A DNA stretch of 35,144 nucleotides. It comes from Oscillospiraceae bacterium. Lineage in GTDB: Bacteria; Bacillota; Clostridia; Oscillospirales; Acutalibacteraceae. The stretch covers positions 1 to 35,144 of the forward strand of contig JAITOD010000067.1 of NCBI GenBank assembly GCA_031290105.1, in the 5' to 3' direction. This document shows positions 24,662 to 32,986 of this stretch, in pieces. Within the stretch, counting starts at the first letter, position 1; every line of letters starts with the position of its first letter. Position numbers and translations under genes: made by a program. The notes beneath the pieces were generated by a model that saw only the letters and a program-made list of their open reading frames with translations, did no database searches and had not been told where the DNA came from.

Positions 24662-26857
24662 ATGTTCGAAGAATACCGTAAGTTTGAAACCACAATCGGC
24701 GGGCGTCCGTTTATTGTGGAAACAGGCAAAATGGCACAGCTCGCCGGGGGCGCGTGTATGGTAAGGTACGGAGGGACCAACATCCTTTGTACCGCAACCA
24801 TGAGCGCAAAGCCCCGCGACGGCATCGACTTCTTTCCGCTCAGCGTGGATTTTGAGGAGAAGCTCTATTCCGTGGGCAAAATCCCCGGGAGCTTCCAGCG
24901 CCGCGAAGGCCGTGCCAGCGAAAAAGCCACTCTCGCTTCCCGCGTGATTGACCGCCCCATCCGTCCGCTGTTCCCCAAGGACATGCGCAATGATGTGGGC
25001 GTAGTCGCCACGATTATGTCCACCGACCCGGACTGCCAGCCGGATACCGCCGCAATGCTAGGCGTTTCCATCGCAATATCCATCAGCGATATCCCCTGGG
25101 ACGGCCCAATCGCAGGCGTGTGTGTTGGCCTGGTGGACGGCGAATACGTCGTCAACCCAACGGCGGAGCAGCGCAAAAAGTCCGTCATGAGCACCATCGT
25201 CGCCTCAACGTCCGACCTTGTTGCAATGATTGAGTCCTCGGCAAACGAGGTGAGCAATGAGGAAATGCTGGCGGGAATCCTGTTTGCCCACAAAGAAAAC
25301 CAGCGCCTGGTTGCGTTTATTGAGGAGATCAAGGCGCAAATCGGCAAAAAGAAAATTGATTTCCCCTCCAATGATCCCGCGCCGGAGCTCTATGAAGCCG
25401 TCAAGGAGCTGGCGATTGAGCAGATCCGCACCGCGCTCGACACCGACGACAAGCGCATCCGCGATGAGCGCCTGAAGCCAATTTATGCGGATGTTCACGC
25501 CGCGCTGGACGAGAGCCACCCTGACGAAATCAACAAGATTGACGATTGCCTTTATAAGCTGCAAAAATATGTCGTCCGCCGCTGGCTGCTGGACGACGGC
25601 AAGCGCGTTGACGGGCGCGGCATTGATGAGATCCGTCCTCTCGCCGCAGAGGTTGACCTGCTTGAGCGCGTGCACGGCTCCGGAATGTTCACCCGCGGTC
25701 AGACGCAGGTGCTCACAGTCACCACGCTTGGCACAATCCGCGACAGCCAATTGCTGGACGGCATTGACGATCAGGACACCAAACGCTATATGCACCACTA
25801 TAACTTCCCGTCGTTCTCCGTGAGCGAAACGCGTCCATCACGTGGACCGGGACGGCGCGAAATCGGTCACGGGGCGTTGGCGGAAAAAGCTCTGCTGCCG
25901 GTTATCCCCAGCGTTGAGGAGTTCCCGTACTCCATTCGCCTTGTGTCCGAGGTGCTAAGCTCCAACGGCTCCACATCGCAGGGAGCGATTTGCGGCTCCA
26001 CGCTCTCGCTCATGGCGGCGGGCGTGCCGATTCACAGCGCGGTTGCGGGCATTTCCTGTGGACTTGTCACCGAGGGCGAGCGCTTCATGACCATGGTTGA
26101 TATTCAGGGGCTGGAGGACTTCTTCGGCGACATGGACTTCAAGGTGGCGGGGACTCACAAGGGTATCACCGCTATTCAGATGGATCTTAAAATTAAGGGC
26201 CTGACAGAGGCAATCATCAAGGAAGCGCTGGAAAAAACTCATAAGGCGCGGCTGTATATCCTTGACGAGGTTATGCTGCCGGTTATTAGTGCGCCGCGCA
26301 CCGACCTTAGCACATATGCGCCCAAGATGGTATCCACAAAAATCAGCCCGGAGAAAATCGGCGACGTGATTGGCAAACAGGGCAAAGTTATCCAGAAGAT
26401 CTGCGCCGAGTGCGACTGCAAAATCGACGTGGAGGAGGACGGCAGCGTCTTCATTTCCGCGCTGGATAAAGACAACGCAGAGCGCGCGCTGCTTATGGTG
26501 CAGACGATTGCCACCGACCCCGAGCCGGGCAGCATTTATCGCGGCGTAGTCACAAGGCTGATGACTTTCGGCGCGTTTGTTGAGATTGCGCCGGGCAAAG
26601 AGGGCTTAGTCCACATCAGTCACCTGGACGTGAAGCGCACGGAGCGCGTTGAGGACGTGGTGAACGTGGGCGACGTAGTCAACGTGAAGGTGCTGGAACT
26701 GGACGACCAGGGGCGGCTGAATCTCTCGCGCCGCGAGGCTCTGATTGAGGTTGAGGGGCTGAAGGCTGATCCCCTGCCGGAGCGTCCGCCAAGGCGTGAG
26801 GGCGGGTTCAACCGCAACGGCAACGGCGGCGACCGCAGACCGCCGAGGAGATTCTAA
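24662..26857 (+). CDS. pnp: Polyribonucleotide nucleotidyltransferase (PNPase)
   Basis: A 731-residue phosphorolytic 3'-5' exoribonuclease of the usual length. It carries two RNase PH domains (about 10-235 and 310-545; GKIPGSFQRREGRASEKATL, SRVIDRPIRPLFP, then FSVSETRPSRGPGRREIGHG), a KH domain at about 552-612 (ISPEKIGDVIGKQGKVIQKI) and an S1 domain at about 620-690 (GSIYRGVVTRLMTFGAFVEI). The tail is Arg/Gly/Pro-rich (RPPRREGGFNRNGNGGDRR). ATG 24662 has CAGGAG 5 bases upstream. It degrades mRNA and adds tails. Usually autoregulated through its leader. Confidence 0.97.
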   Translation: MFEEYRKFETTIGGRPFIVETGKMAQLAGGACMVRYGGTNILCTATMSAKPRDGIDFFPLSVDFEEKLYSVGKIPGSFQRREGRASEKATLASRVIDRPIRPLFPKDMRNDVGVVATIMSTDPDCQPDTAAMLGVSIAISISDIPWDGPIAGVCVGLVDGEYVVNPTAEQRKKSVMSTIVASTSDLVAMIESSANEVSNEEMLAGILFAHKENQRLVAFIEEIKAQIGKKKIDFPSNDPAPELYEAVKELAIEQIRTALDTDDKRIRDERLKPIYADVHAALDESHPDEINKIDDCLYKLQKYVVRRWLLDDGKRVDGRGIDEIRPLAAEVDLLERVHGSGMFTRGQTQVLTVTTLGTIRDSQLLDGIDDQDTKRYMHHYNFPSFSVSETRPSRGPGRREIGHGALAEKALLPVIPSVEEFPYSIRLVSEVLSSNGSTSQGAICGSTLSLMAAGVPIHSAVAGISCGLVTEGERFMTMVDIQGLEDFFGDMDFKVAGTHKGITAIQMDLKIKGLTEAIIKEALEKTHKARLYILDEVMLPVISAPRTDLSTYAPKMVSTKISPEKIGDVIGKQGKVIQKICAECDCKIDVEEDGSVFISALDKDNAERALLMVQTIATDPEPGSIYRGVVTRLMTFGAFVEIAPGKEGLVHISHLDVKRTERVEDVVNVGDVVNVKVLELDDQGRLNLSRREALIEVEGLKADPLPERPPRREGGFNRNGNGGDRRPPRRF

Positions 26858-26871
26858 GATCAACTAACATT

Positions 26872-26908
26872 GCAGCCGCGTGGGAAACCCTGCGCGGCTG
26901 TTTGGTTT
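26872..26908 (+). terminator. Terminator of pnp
   Basis: GCAGCCGCG (26872-26880) pairs with CGCGGCTGT (26893-26901), then TTGGTTTTGG. It lies 15 bases after the stop. Confidence 0.8.
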
Positions 26909-26965
26909 TGGTGTATTACAAGTGTATCGTTGACATTAAAATAGCATAAATTTAAGGAGATCCGT

Positions 26966-27046
26966 ATGACTGAACAAACCCGCTTCTCGCCTAATACTCC
27001 GTCAGCGCGCGGAACGCATACCCCTGCGCCCGCGCCCAATCGATAA
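26966..27046 (+). CDS. Possible 26-residue peptide or gene remnant
   Basis: ATG 26966 has TTAAGGAG 5 bases upstream, a far better site than chance would suggest, and TTGACA at 26933 upstream without a good -10. The frame (MTEQTRFSPNTPSARG, then THTPAPAPNR) runs into the 3' end of pdaA on the other strand. It could be the start of a gene truncated by rearrangement. No family recognised. Confidence 0.25.
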   Translation: MTEQTRFSPNTPSARGTHTPAPAPNR

Positions 27047-28088
27047 TATCCCCCAGCGCTTCGGCGTCATCGGTGGAAACCGCGTGGAGCAATATCACCG
27101 CGCCCGGGTGCAGACGCGCCGTGATTGTGTCAAACGCAACCTTCTTGCCCTGCTGCCGGCTTGTGTCCCAATCCGCCCACGCAACTGACCAAAACACACT
27201 TGTGAACCCAAGCGACTGCACCACATCCAGCGCTTCCTCGCTATACGACCCGGCGGGGAATCGGAAATACGGCGAAGTGTAGCCGAAGTTTTTGCGCAGA
27301 TAATTATCAAAGCCCTGTATTTCCTCAATCATTTTTGCGCGGCTGATTGTGGTAAAATCCGGGTGAGTGACCGAGTGGTTGCCCACAATGTGCCCCTCGC
27401 TTATCATGCGGGCGGCAAGCTCCGGGTTGGTTTTGAGGTGGTGCTGCGTGGCAAAGAACGCCGCGGGCACTTTTTTCTCCTTCAAAGTGTCCAGGATTTT
27501 GCCCGTAATGCCGTTTTCATATCCCACGTCAAACGTGAGGTATAGGCGTTTATCGGTGGATTTTGTGTCCAGCGCAAGAGCCTTGTAGCCCTTGCTGTCA
27601 AAGAATTTTTGGTTGTCGATGCTGATTTGGTGGGGCTTGCCGCCCGTTGCAACGCCGTAGCTATAGGCAATCCGCGTTGTCGGCAGCTTGGGGATATCTG
27701 ATGGCTTTTCGGTTTTGACAGGTAGCTCCGGCAGCGGCATAAAGCCGGTTACAGTTGCGCCGGAGCTTGTTATGCCCGAAGCCGTTGCGGCGGACGGGCT
27801 TGTGCCGGGTTGAGTGTCCGCCGGCTTTTGCGTGTTCGTGATTGCGGTATTGCTTTGTTCTGCTTCTTTGGCAAGCGCGTCGTTATCCTGCTGCATTGGG
27901 GGCAGGGAATTCAGCGCGGAGGATACCATTGGCTCAGTCAGGTCATCATATGGCAGGGTTGGTGTTGCACCGTAACGTATCCACATCACAATGAGCGCAA
28001 GGAGAATCGTTGCGGCAACAAGCAACATTCCGGGCAGGAATATTAGCAGGCTGCGTTTTTGGCGTTGCTGCGTGCGTTTCTTTTCCAT
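26991..28088 (-). CDS. pdaA: PdaA-type polysaccharide (muramic acid) deacetylase
   Basis: A 365-residue protein. Start ATG 28088 has GGGAGGG upstream. A membrane segment lies at about 15-38, then an S/T/P-rich linker to about 125. The C-terminal NodB domain has LYLTFDVGYENGITGKILDTL, AAFFATQHHL, HIVGNHSVTHPDFTT, SPYFRFPAGSYSEEALDV, VFWSVAWADWDTS and HPGAVILLHAVSTDDAEAL, closely following PdaA of Bacillus subtilis, which removes acetyl from muramic acid in spore cortex. Note TFDVG where related deacetylases have TFDDG. The assignment implies an endospore former (inference). The gene name rests on motif likeness, not on a full alignment. Confidence 0.85.
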   Translation of the reverse strand: MEKKRTQQRQKRSLLIFLPGMLLVAATILLALIVMWIRYGATPTLPYDDLTEPMVSSALNSLPPMQQDNDALAKEAEQSNTAITNTQKPADTQPGTSPSAATASGITSSGATVTGFMPLPELPVKTEKPSDIPKLPTTRIAYSYGVATGGKPHQISIDNQKFFDSKGYKALALDTKSTDKRLYLTFDVGYENGITGKILDTLKEKKVPAAFFATQHHLKTNPELAARMISEGHIVGNHSVTHPDFTTISRAKMIEEIQGFDNYLRKNFGYTSPYFRFPAGSYSEEALDVVQSLGFTSVFWSVAWADWDTSRQQGKKVAFDTITARLHPGAVILLHAVSTDDAEALGDIIDWARAQGYAFRALTEY

Positions 28089-28128
28089 ACTTGTGCCCTC
28101 CCAAGCATTAAGTTGAATGGATAGGGAT

Positions 28129-28158
28129 AGTATATACCCATTTTGGAGCAATAAACAA
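28129..28158 (-). promoter_or_regulatory. Promoter of pdaA
   Basis: On the - strand: TTGTTT (28153-28158), 18-base spacer, TATACT (28129-28134). A sporulation sigma-factor promoter was not obvious, so expression control is uncertain. Confidence 0.5.
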
Positions 28159-28281
28159 GCACTTTAAGGAAAAATAACTCATAATTTGACAATTTTTCGC
28201 AGAAAAAGACGATAAAGCGTACAAGGCGCAAAATCGCTGCAGCAGAAAAACCTTATGATAATACGCACACGAACCGACACT

Positions 28282-28336
28282 GCGGCTAAAACAACACACA
28301 ACAACCCGGGCGTGTGCCCGTTGCTCAGTGTGTTTT
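28282..28336 (-). terminator. Terminator downstream of yraN
   Basis: On the - strand a CGGGC/GCCCG stem with a GTGT-type loop sits within longer partly paired A/C- and T/G-rich arms and ends in GGTTGTTGTGTGTTGTTTT. It is about 107 bases from the yraN stop. The remaining 28159-28281 and 28337-28442 show nothing else I can name. Confidence 0.5.
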
Positions 28337-28442
28337 GTTATCATAGAGGGAAAGAAGATTTTCCATGAATTTCTTATGCCGAGACGTTGCTCAGTCTGCT
28401 ATTGTTTTTTGGCATCTTCTGCGCGGACGGGAACAATCAGCA

Positions 28443-28808
28443 TTACGCCTGAAAAGCGTCCGCAAGCCAGCGCAGCTTGCGCGGCTGACCCGCCGCGTCC
28501 AGGTACAGCTCCGCAACGTCAAAGCGCGGCTGGAGCTCCGACGGGTTATCCAGCATATAGCGCTGTGCAGCAAGGATGATTTTGCGCTGCTTATCCGGCG
28601 TGACAGCCTCCCCGGGCGTACCCCACATACCAAGCCCCCGCGCTTTGACCTCCACAAACAGCAGGAAGCGCGCATCTCGGGCGATGATGTCCACCTCGCC
28701 CTGCCGAGTGTGGTAATTGCGCCGAAGCACAGCAAAGCCGCGCGACTCCAAGTGGCGCGCGGCGGCATCTTCACCAAGGCTGCCGGTGGATTGCTGCGGT
28801 GCTGGCAT
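28443..28808 (-). CDS. YraN/UPF0102 family protein
   Basis: A 121-residue protein of the UPF0102 family, which has an endonuclease-like fold. GSLGEDAAARHLESRGFAVL, RRNYHTRQGEVDIIARD, FLLFVEVKAR (with the GEVD and EVK nuclease-like residues) and DKQRKIILAAQRYM are diagnostic. I chose ATG 28808 because it matches the family length; a TTG six codons upstream (28826) is also possible and neither has a strong ribosome site. Function in the cell is not established. Confidence 0.9.
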   Translation of the reverse strand: MPAPQQSTGSLGEDAAARHLESRGFAVLRRNYHTRQGEVDIIARDARFLLFVEVKARGLGMWGTPGEAVTPDKQRKIILAAQRYMLDNPSELQPRFDVAELYLDAAGQPRKLRWLADAFQA

Positions 28809-28942
28809 GGCGTTTACTTTCGGCAAATTGTTGCGGATAAGAACAGGCGTAAGGAATCGGACGTTCGGGTGTGAGTGACGGCAGCGGGGCGCGCATTAAT
28901 TGTATCACGCAAACAAACGCAATGCAAGCAACGGGCAAATAA

Positions 28943-28958
28943 TGTTTCACGTGAAACA
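28943..28958. promoter_or_regulatory. parS: parS site (exact consensus)
   Basis: TGTTTCACGTGAAACA matches the Bacillus ParB/Spo0J site TGTTNCACGTGAAACA at every defined position. It lies between yraN and the frameshifted gene. Such sites cluster near the replication origin in Firmicutes. Confidence 0.92.
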
Positions 28959-28984
28959 TTGCGCAGCTCAACATCGCAGCGGCG

Positions 28985-29354
28985 TCACGCAAGCGTTGTG
29001 AAGCGCGCGCAGAGCTCCATGCGGATTCCGTGTATGCGGCAGAGCTCCTCGAAGCGCTTATTGGCGGTCAGGCGCGAAAAATATACCTCGCGCTGCAAGC
29101 AGGAAAAAGCGGGAACGGGTGCTTTGTTTTTCAGCATGAAGTGGTATTTATAGCCCGCAATGCCTGTCTTTTTCTCCGCAAGAAGGATTTGGTTGTAGTA
29201 GATATATTCGGGTCTGTGCAGGGGATCGCCGGAGAGCGTCAGTGCAAAGCCGTTCATCGCCGAAGCGTAGGTTCACGCCGCCGATGGCGCTGCCGCGCGG
29301 CTTATAGGAGAAGTCGATTATCATGGTGTTGGGGTTCGATTCATTCATGGCAGT
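28985..29354 (-). pseudogene. Small gene of unknown family, apparently frameshifted
   Basis: Reading on the - strand, ATG near 29348 (weak AAAGG upstream) gives MNESNPNTMIIDFSYKPRG, then SAIGGVNLRFGDE. The protein-like sense then continues in the +1 frame from 29257: MNGFALTLSGDPLHRPEYIY, YNQILLAEKKTGIAGYKYHF, MLKNKAPVPAFSCLQREVYF, ending RMELCARFTTLA at 28985. The second part has no ribosome site of its own. Together they would make a protein of about 120 residues. Either one base was lost or gained, or two overlapping frames are used, or it is a sequence error. I do not recognise the family. Confidence 0.55.
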
Positions 29355-29445
29355 ACCGCCTTTCGTTGCTTGCTTATGCCGCAGGGAGAAACTCTGCCGG
29401 CACATTTTTATATGGTTTTGCTTCCCGCGCGCACGGGACGTTGCA

Positions 29446-29476
29446 ATTGATAGTGAATAGTGGAGAATTGAGAATG
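29446..29476. repeat. Diverged copy of the dispersed AATTG-type repeat
   Basis: TTGATAGTGAATAGTGGAGA and adjacent GAATTGAGAATGG resemble the short dispersed repeats at 1536-1565 and 31120-31155. It lies in the gap between metH and the frameshifted gene; the rest of 29355-29579 shows nothing else. Confidence 0.4.
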
Positions 29477-29579
29477 GATTTGTCCCTGCGCGTGCGGGGC
29501 TTTGCCAATCCTGCGCCGCTGAATATCAGGTTCCTCTCATTATCAGAAGCGCTCACATGTAATATCCGCAAGCTAACAG

Positions 29580-32078
29580 CTAAAGCCCAAAAACCTCCAC
29601 CGCTCCCATGGCGTCCGCCGCGTAGCCGTCCGCGCCCATCTCCCGCGCCGCTTTTTCGGTCAGCACAGCGCCGCCCACCATTACCCGCACATTCGGCGCA
29701 CTCTCTTTCAGCAACGCCACAGTCTGCGCCATGGCGGGCACGGTTGTCGTCATCAGCGCGGAGAGACCCACCAGGCGGATATCCTCCCGCCGGACCGCCG
29801 CCAGCACATCCCCCGCCGGGACGTTCTTGCCCAAATCCAGCACGTCAAAGCCGTAGTTCTCCAGCATAACGCGCACTATGTTTTTGCCGATATCGTGCAC
29901 ATCGCCCTCAACGGTGGCCAACGCAACGCGCCCGCGGCTCTCCTGCTTTTCGCCGCTGAGCTCCATAGCCTCTTTCACCGCGCGCGAGACCTCCTGCGCC
30001 GCCTTTGCGCTCTGCATCAGCTGCGGCAAAAACAGCGTCCCCGCCGCAAATGCTTCCCCCACCTCGCCCAGCACAGGGATCAGTTGCCCGTTGATTATCG
30101 CGTTGGGAGCCGTTGTTTCCAGCTCTTTTTTTGCCAGTGTATATGCCGCGCCCTCTAATCCTCTTAATACAGCGCCGCGCAGAGTTCCCTCATCGCTTTT
30201 GGGCGCTTGCCCCGAAGCCGCATTGCCGCCTGTGCCGTATGAAAGCTGATCGTCAGCCGCCGCCGCGATGTAATCCGCGCAGCGTTCGTCCTGACCTGTC
30301 AGCAGCCGATGGGTGATTAGTGCCGTGCGCATTGCCGCGCTGCCCGGGTTGATGATTGCCGCGTCAAGCCCCAAGCCAAGCGCCCGCGTGAGGAATGCCG
30401 CACTGACCACGTCGCGGTTTGGCAGACCAAACGACACGTTGCTCACGCCCAGCACCGTGCCAACGCCCAGCGTTTTCTCAATCAGCTGCAGCGAATCCAG
30501 CGTGATGTTAGCCGCGTCCACGTCCGCACTGACCGCCATGCACAGCGGATCAATCAACAGGCGGTGCCGCGCAATGCCGTATTCCAGCGCCCTGTCGGCA
30601 ATCTTTTGCGCAATGGCGAGCCGTCCCGCGGGCGTTTCGGGTATGCCGTTCTCGTCCAGCGTCAGGCAGACCACCACGCCGCCGTATTTCTTCACCAGCG
30701 GCAGCACTTTGCTGAGCGAGCTCTCCTTGCCGCTGACCGAATTGACCAGCGGGATCCCGTTGTATTCCCGCAGCCCTGCCTCCAGCACCGCCGGGGACGC
30801 GCTATCCAGCTGCAAGGGCAAGCTCAGCGCGGTTTGCAGCACGCGGACGGCTTTTTTCATCGCGGCAGCTTCGTCAATGCCCGGCAGACCGCAGTTCACG
30901 TCCAGTATGTCCGCGCCGTCGTGCATTTGGCTGATTCCCAGCCCTGCAATGTACTCCCGGTCTCCCTCGCGCAGCGCCGCCTGCAGGAGCTTTTTGCCTG
31001 TAGGGTTTATCCTCTCGCCAATCACCACAGGCGCAGAGGTTTTGTTACCGAGCCGATTGCTTTCCGCGCCCGCAACGCCATGAACGTCTTCCTGTGGGCG
31101 TTGCCCGCTCACCACAGGCGAATTGTTCGTTGTTAATTGTGAATTGTTAATTGTAACGCTTTTTGCGTAGGAGCAGACTGACGTGAGGTGTTTTTCCGTC
31201 GGCGCGGTTGGAGTTATGCTCTTGCAGCGCGCAATTGTCTGCTTAAGGTGCGCCGGAGTTGTGCCGCAGCAGCCGCCCAGCAGGCACACGCCCGCTATGG
31301 ACGCAATCTCCTCCATCTGCTCCGCAAAAAGTTCCGGCGTTACGTCAAAACGCGTCTCGCCGTCGTGCATATGGGGCAATCCGGCGTTGGGCATAATCAG
31401 CAGCGGCAGACTGCTCAGCGCCGCCAATTGACGCGCAAAGCCCGCCATCACGTCAGGACCAAAGCCGCAGTTGAGTGACAGCACGTCCGCGCCCAAGCCC
31501 TCCGCCAGGTTTGCGATAACGCCGAAGCTGCCGCCCGTGAGCAGCTTGCCGTCTTTGTCCGGCGAAAACGACGCGATAATCGGCAAGCTGCAGTTTTCTT
31601 TTGCCGCAAGGATTGCCGCCTTCATCTCGTACGGGTCGGTCATTGTTTCGATTATGATAAGATCCGCGCCCGCCGCCGCCCCCGCACGGATTGGCACGGC
31701 AAACGCCGCCACTGCGTCCTCAAAAGCCAGGTCGCCGCCCGGCTCCATCAGCCGCCCCGTTGGTCCGATATCCAGCGCGCACCGGGCGTTTTTGCGGCTC
31801 AGCGCAATGGCTGTTTTCACGTTATTGACCGCCGCCGCCACCGTCTCTTCCACCTTATCGGGGTTATATTTGAGCGGGTTTGCGCCAAATGTGTTGGTGG
31901 TGATTACGTCGCAGCCGGCGGAGAGATATTCGCCGTGCAGCGCAATCAGCCGTTCGGGGTATCGGACGTTCCAGTTTTCCGGCTCCTCACCCGCACGCAG
32001 ACCCTGCGCTTGCAGAGCCGTACCCATTGCGCCGTCAAAAAACAGAATACGCGTTGTGAGTGCTTCACGAAAGGTCAT
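29580..32078 (-). CDS. metH: Cobalamin-dependent methionine synthase (no activation domain)
   Basis: An 832-residue protein. Homocysteine domain at about 1-290 (ILFFDGAMGTALQAQGL, then VLSLNCGFGP and LGGCCGTTPAHL with the zinc Cys residues). Pterin (methyltetrahydrofolate) domain at about 350-600 (VVIGERINPTGKKLL, ILDVNCGLPGIDE, GVSNVSFGLPNRD). B12 cap and binding domains from about 650, with VALATVEGDVHDIGKNIVRV, the cobalt-ligand DxHxxG, and LVGLSALMTTT. It stops where the AdoMet reactivation domain would start, as in many Firmicutes that use a separate protein. The linker after SYAKSVTI holds a 37-residue insert (about 311-347). Confidence 0.93.
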   Translation of the reverse strand: MTFREALTTRILFFDGAMGTALQAQGLRAGEEPENWNVRYPERLIALHGEYLSAGCDVITTNTFGANPLKYNPDKVEETVAAAVNNVKTAIALSRKNARCALDIGPTGRLMEPGGDLAFEDAVAAFAVPIRAGAAAGADLIIIETMTDPYEMKAAILAAKENCSLPIIASFSPDKDGKLLTGGSFGVIANLAEGLGADVLSLNCGFGPDVMAGFARQLAALSSLPLLIMPNAGLPHMHDGETRFDVTPELFAEQMEEIASIAGVCLLGGCCGTTPAHLKQTIARCKSITPTAPTEKHLTSVCSYAKSVTINNSQLTTNNSPVVSGQRPQEDVHGVAGAESNRLGNKTSAPVVIGERINPTGKKLLQAALREGDREYIAGLGISQMHDGADILDVNCGLPGIDEAAAMKKAVRVLQTALSLPLQLDSASPAVLEAGLREYNGIPLVNSVSGKESSLSKVLPLVKKYGGVVVCLTLDENGIPETPAGRLAIAQKIADRALEYGIARHRLLIDPLCMAVSADVDAANITLDSLQLIEKTLGVGTVLGVSNVSFGLPNRDVVSAAFLTRALGLGLDAAIINPGSAAMRTALITHRLLTGQDERCADYIAAAADDQLSYGTGGNAASGQAPKSDEGTLRGAVLRGLEGAAYTLAKKELETTAPNAIINGQLIPVLGEVGEAFAAGTLFLPQLMQSAKAAQEVSRAVKEAMELSGEKQESRGRVALATVEGDVHDIGKNIVRVMLENYGFDVLDLGKNVPAGDVLAAVRREDIRLVGLSALMTTTVPAMAQTVALLKESAPNVRVMVGGAVLTEKAAREMGADGYAADAMGAVEVFGL
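31038..31155 (-). repeat. Repeat-derived in-frame insert in metH linker
   Basis: Coding for residues about 311-347, it begins NNSQLTTNNSPVVSGQ (an AATTGTTAATTG-type repeat) and continues QRPQEDVHGVAGAESNRLGN. In the second part CCTGTGG pairs with CCACAGG. Family sequences normally run directly from SYAKSV to the PVVIGERINP motif, so this is extra. It lies between two domains and keeps the frame. Confidence 0.6.
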
Positions 32079-32107
32079 TGCTTTACGCTCCTAAAATGGT
32101 GTACAAT
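32078..32107 (+). promoter_or_regulatory. Possible promoter of tlyA
   Basis: TTGCTT (32078-32083), 18-base spacer, TACAAT (32102-32107), about 65 bases before tlyA. It overlaps the metH start and the divergent metH promoter. Confidence 0.45.
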
Positions 32108-32129
32108 ATGTATGCTTATTTTACACCAT
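32096..32129. promoter_or_regulatory. ATGGTGTA/TACACCAT inverted repeat over the metH promoter
   Basis: Eight-base inverted arms at 32096-32103 and 32122-32129, 18 bases apart, overlap the -10 regions of both divergent promoters. It could be an operator or a leader hairpin for metH. No known regulator site is recognised. Confidence 0.45.
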
Positions 32130-32146
32130 ACAGCGATAATAAGCAA
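32118..32146 (-). promoter_or_regulatory. Promoter of metH
   Basis: On the - strand: TTGCTT (32141-32146), 17-base spacer, TAAAAT (32118-32123). The leader of about 33 bases is too short for a cobalamin or SAM riboswitch. Confidence 0.6.
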
Positions 32147-32174
32147 GATATTGGCGATAAAAAAGGAGAATTCT

Positions 32175-32912
32175 ATGGGCGAGGGCACGCGGCTGGATAT
32201 ATTGCTGACCCGGCGCGGGATTTTTCCCAGCCGTTCAAAGGCTCAGGCGGCGATTGCGGCGGGGCGGGTGAGCGCGGACGGCACAGTCTGCGCAAAAGCT
32301 GGACAGATTATGCCCGATTGTGCTATACTTGGCATTGTTTGCGGCGGAGAGGACCTTGTTGGGCGCGGCGGTGAAAAGCTGCGGCACGCGCTGGAGGTTT
32401 TTGCTCCGGACGTAGGCGGTCAGGCTTGCCTTGATGTGGGCGCGTCCACCGGAGGCTTCACGCAGGTTTTGCTGGAAGCGGGTGCGCGGCGCGTTTTTGC
32501 GCTGGATGTGGGGCACGGTCAGCTGGCGGAGAGTCTGCGGGCAGACCCTCGCGTTGCCGGCATGGAGGGCTGTAATTTCCGCAGCTTTGACCCGACGCAG
32601 CTATCAGAGACCCCGGGCTTTGCGTGTGTGGATGTGTCGTTCATCTCGCTTAAGCTGATTTTGCCCAAGCTGGCGGAGTGTCTGCCAAGCGGCGCGGGTG
32701 CGGTCTGCTTGGTCAAGCCGCAGTTTGAGGCGGGGCGCGCGGCGCTGGGCAAACGCGGCGTTGTTCGGGACGCGAAAATCCACGCGCGCGTGTTGCAGGA
32801 GCTTGAGCGGGCGGCGCGGGATTGCGGCTTTATGGTAATCGGCAGTTGCGAGTCGCCGATTTTGGGCCGCGCAGGCAATCGGGAGTTTTTGCTTTGCCTC
32901 AGGCGGTTGTGA
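32175..32912 (+). CDS. tlyA: TlyA-family rRNA 2'-O-methyltransferase (hemolysin A family)
   Basis: A 245-residue protein. An S4 RNA-binding domain at about 5-65 (RLDILLTRRGIFPSRSKAQA) is followed by a FtsJ-like methyltransferase domain with the SAM site LDVGASTGGFTQVLLEAGA, then FALDVGHGQL, FACVDVSFISLKLILP and CLVKPQFEAGR. TlyA proteins 2'-O-methylate 16S/23S rRNA. AAGGAG lies 6 bases before ATG 32175. Order tlyA-nadK-argR is conserved in Firmicutes, usually followed by recN, which is missing here. Confidence 0.93.
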   Translation: MGEGTRLDILLTRRGIFPSRSKAQAAIAAGRVSADGTVCAKAGQIMPDCAILGIVCGGEDLVGRGGEKLRHALEVFAPDVGGQACLDVGASTGGFTQVLLEAGARRVFALDVGHGQLAESLRADPRVAGMEGCNFRSFDPTQLSETPGFACVDVSFISLKLILPKLAECLPSGAGAVCLVKPQFEAGRAALGKRGVVRDAKIHARVLQELERAARDCGFMVIGSCESPILGRAGNREFLLCLRRL

Positions 32913-32986
32913 TTCGCAATCCCGATTAAAGCAATGAAGCGCCCCGCTATAATAAATTTCAAGCTAAGCAAAGGAGCTATCCGACA

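Noticed and set aside
30313-31083. 256-codon open frame on the + strand
   Set aside because: Antisense to metH, Ser/Pro/Ala-rich shadow of its codons.
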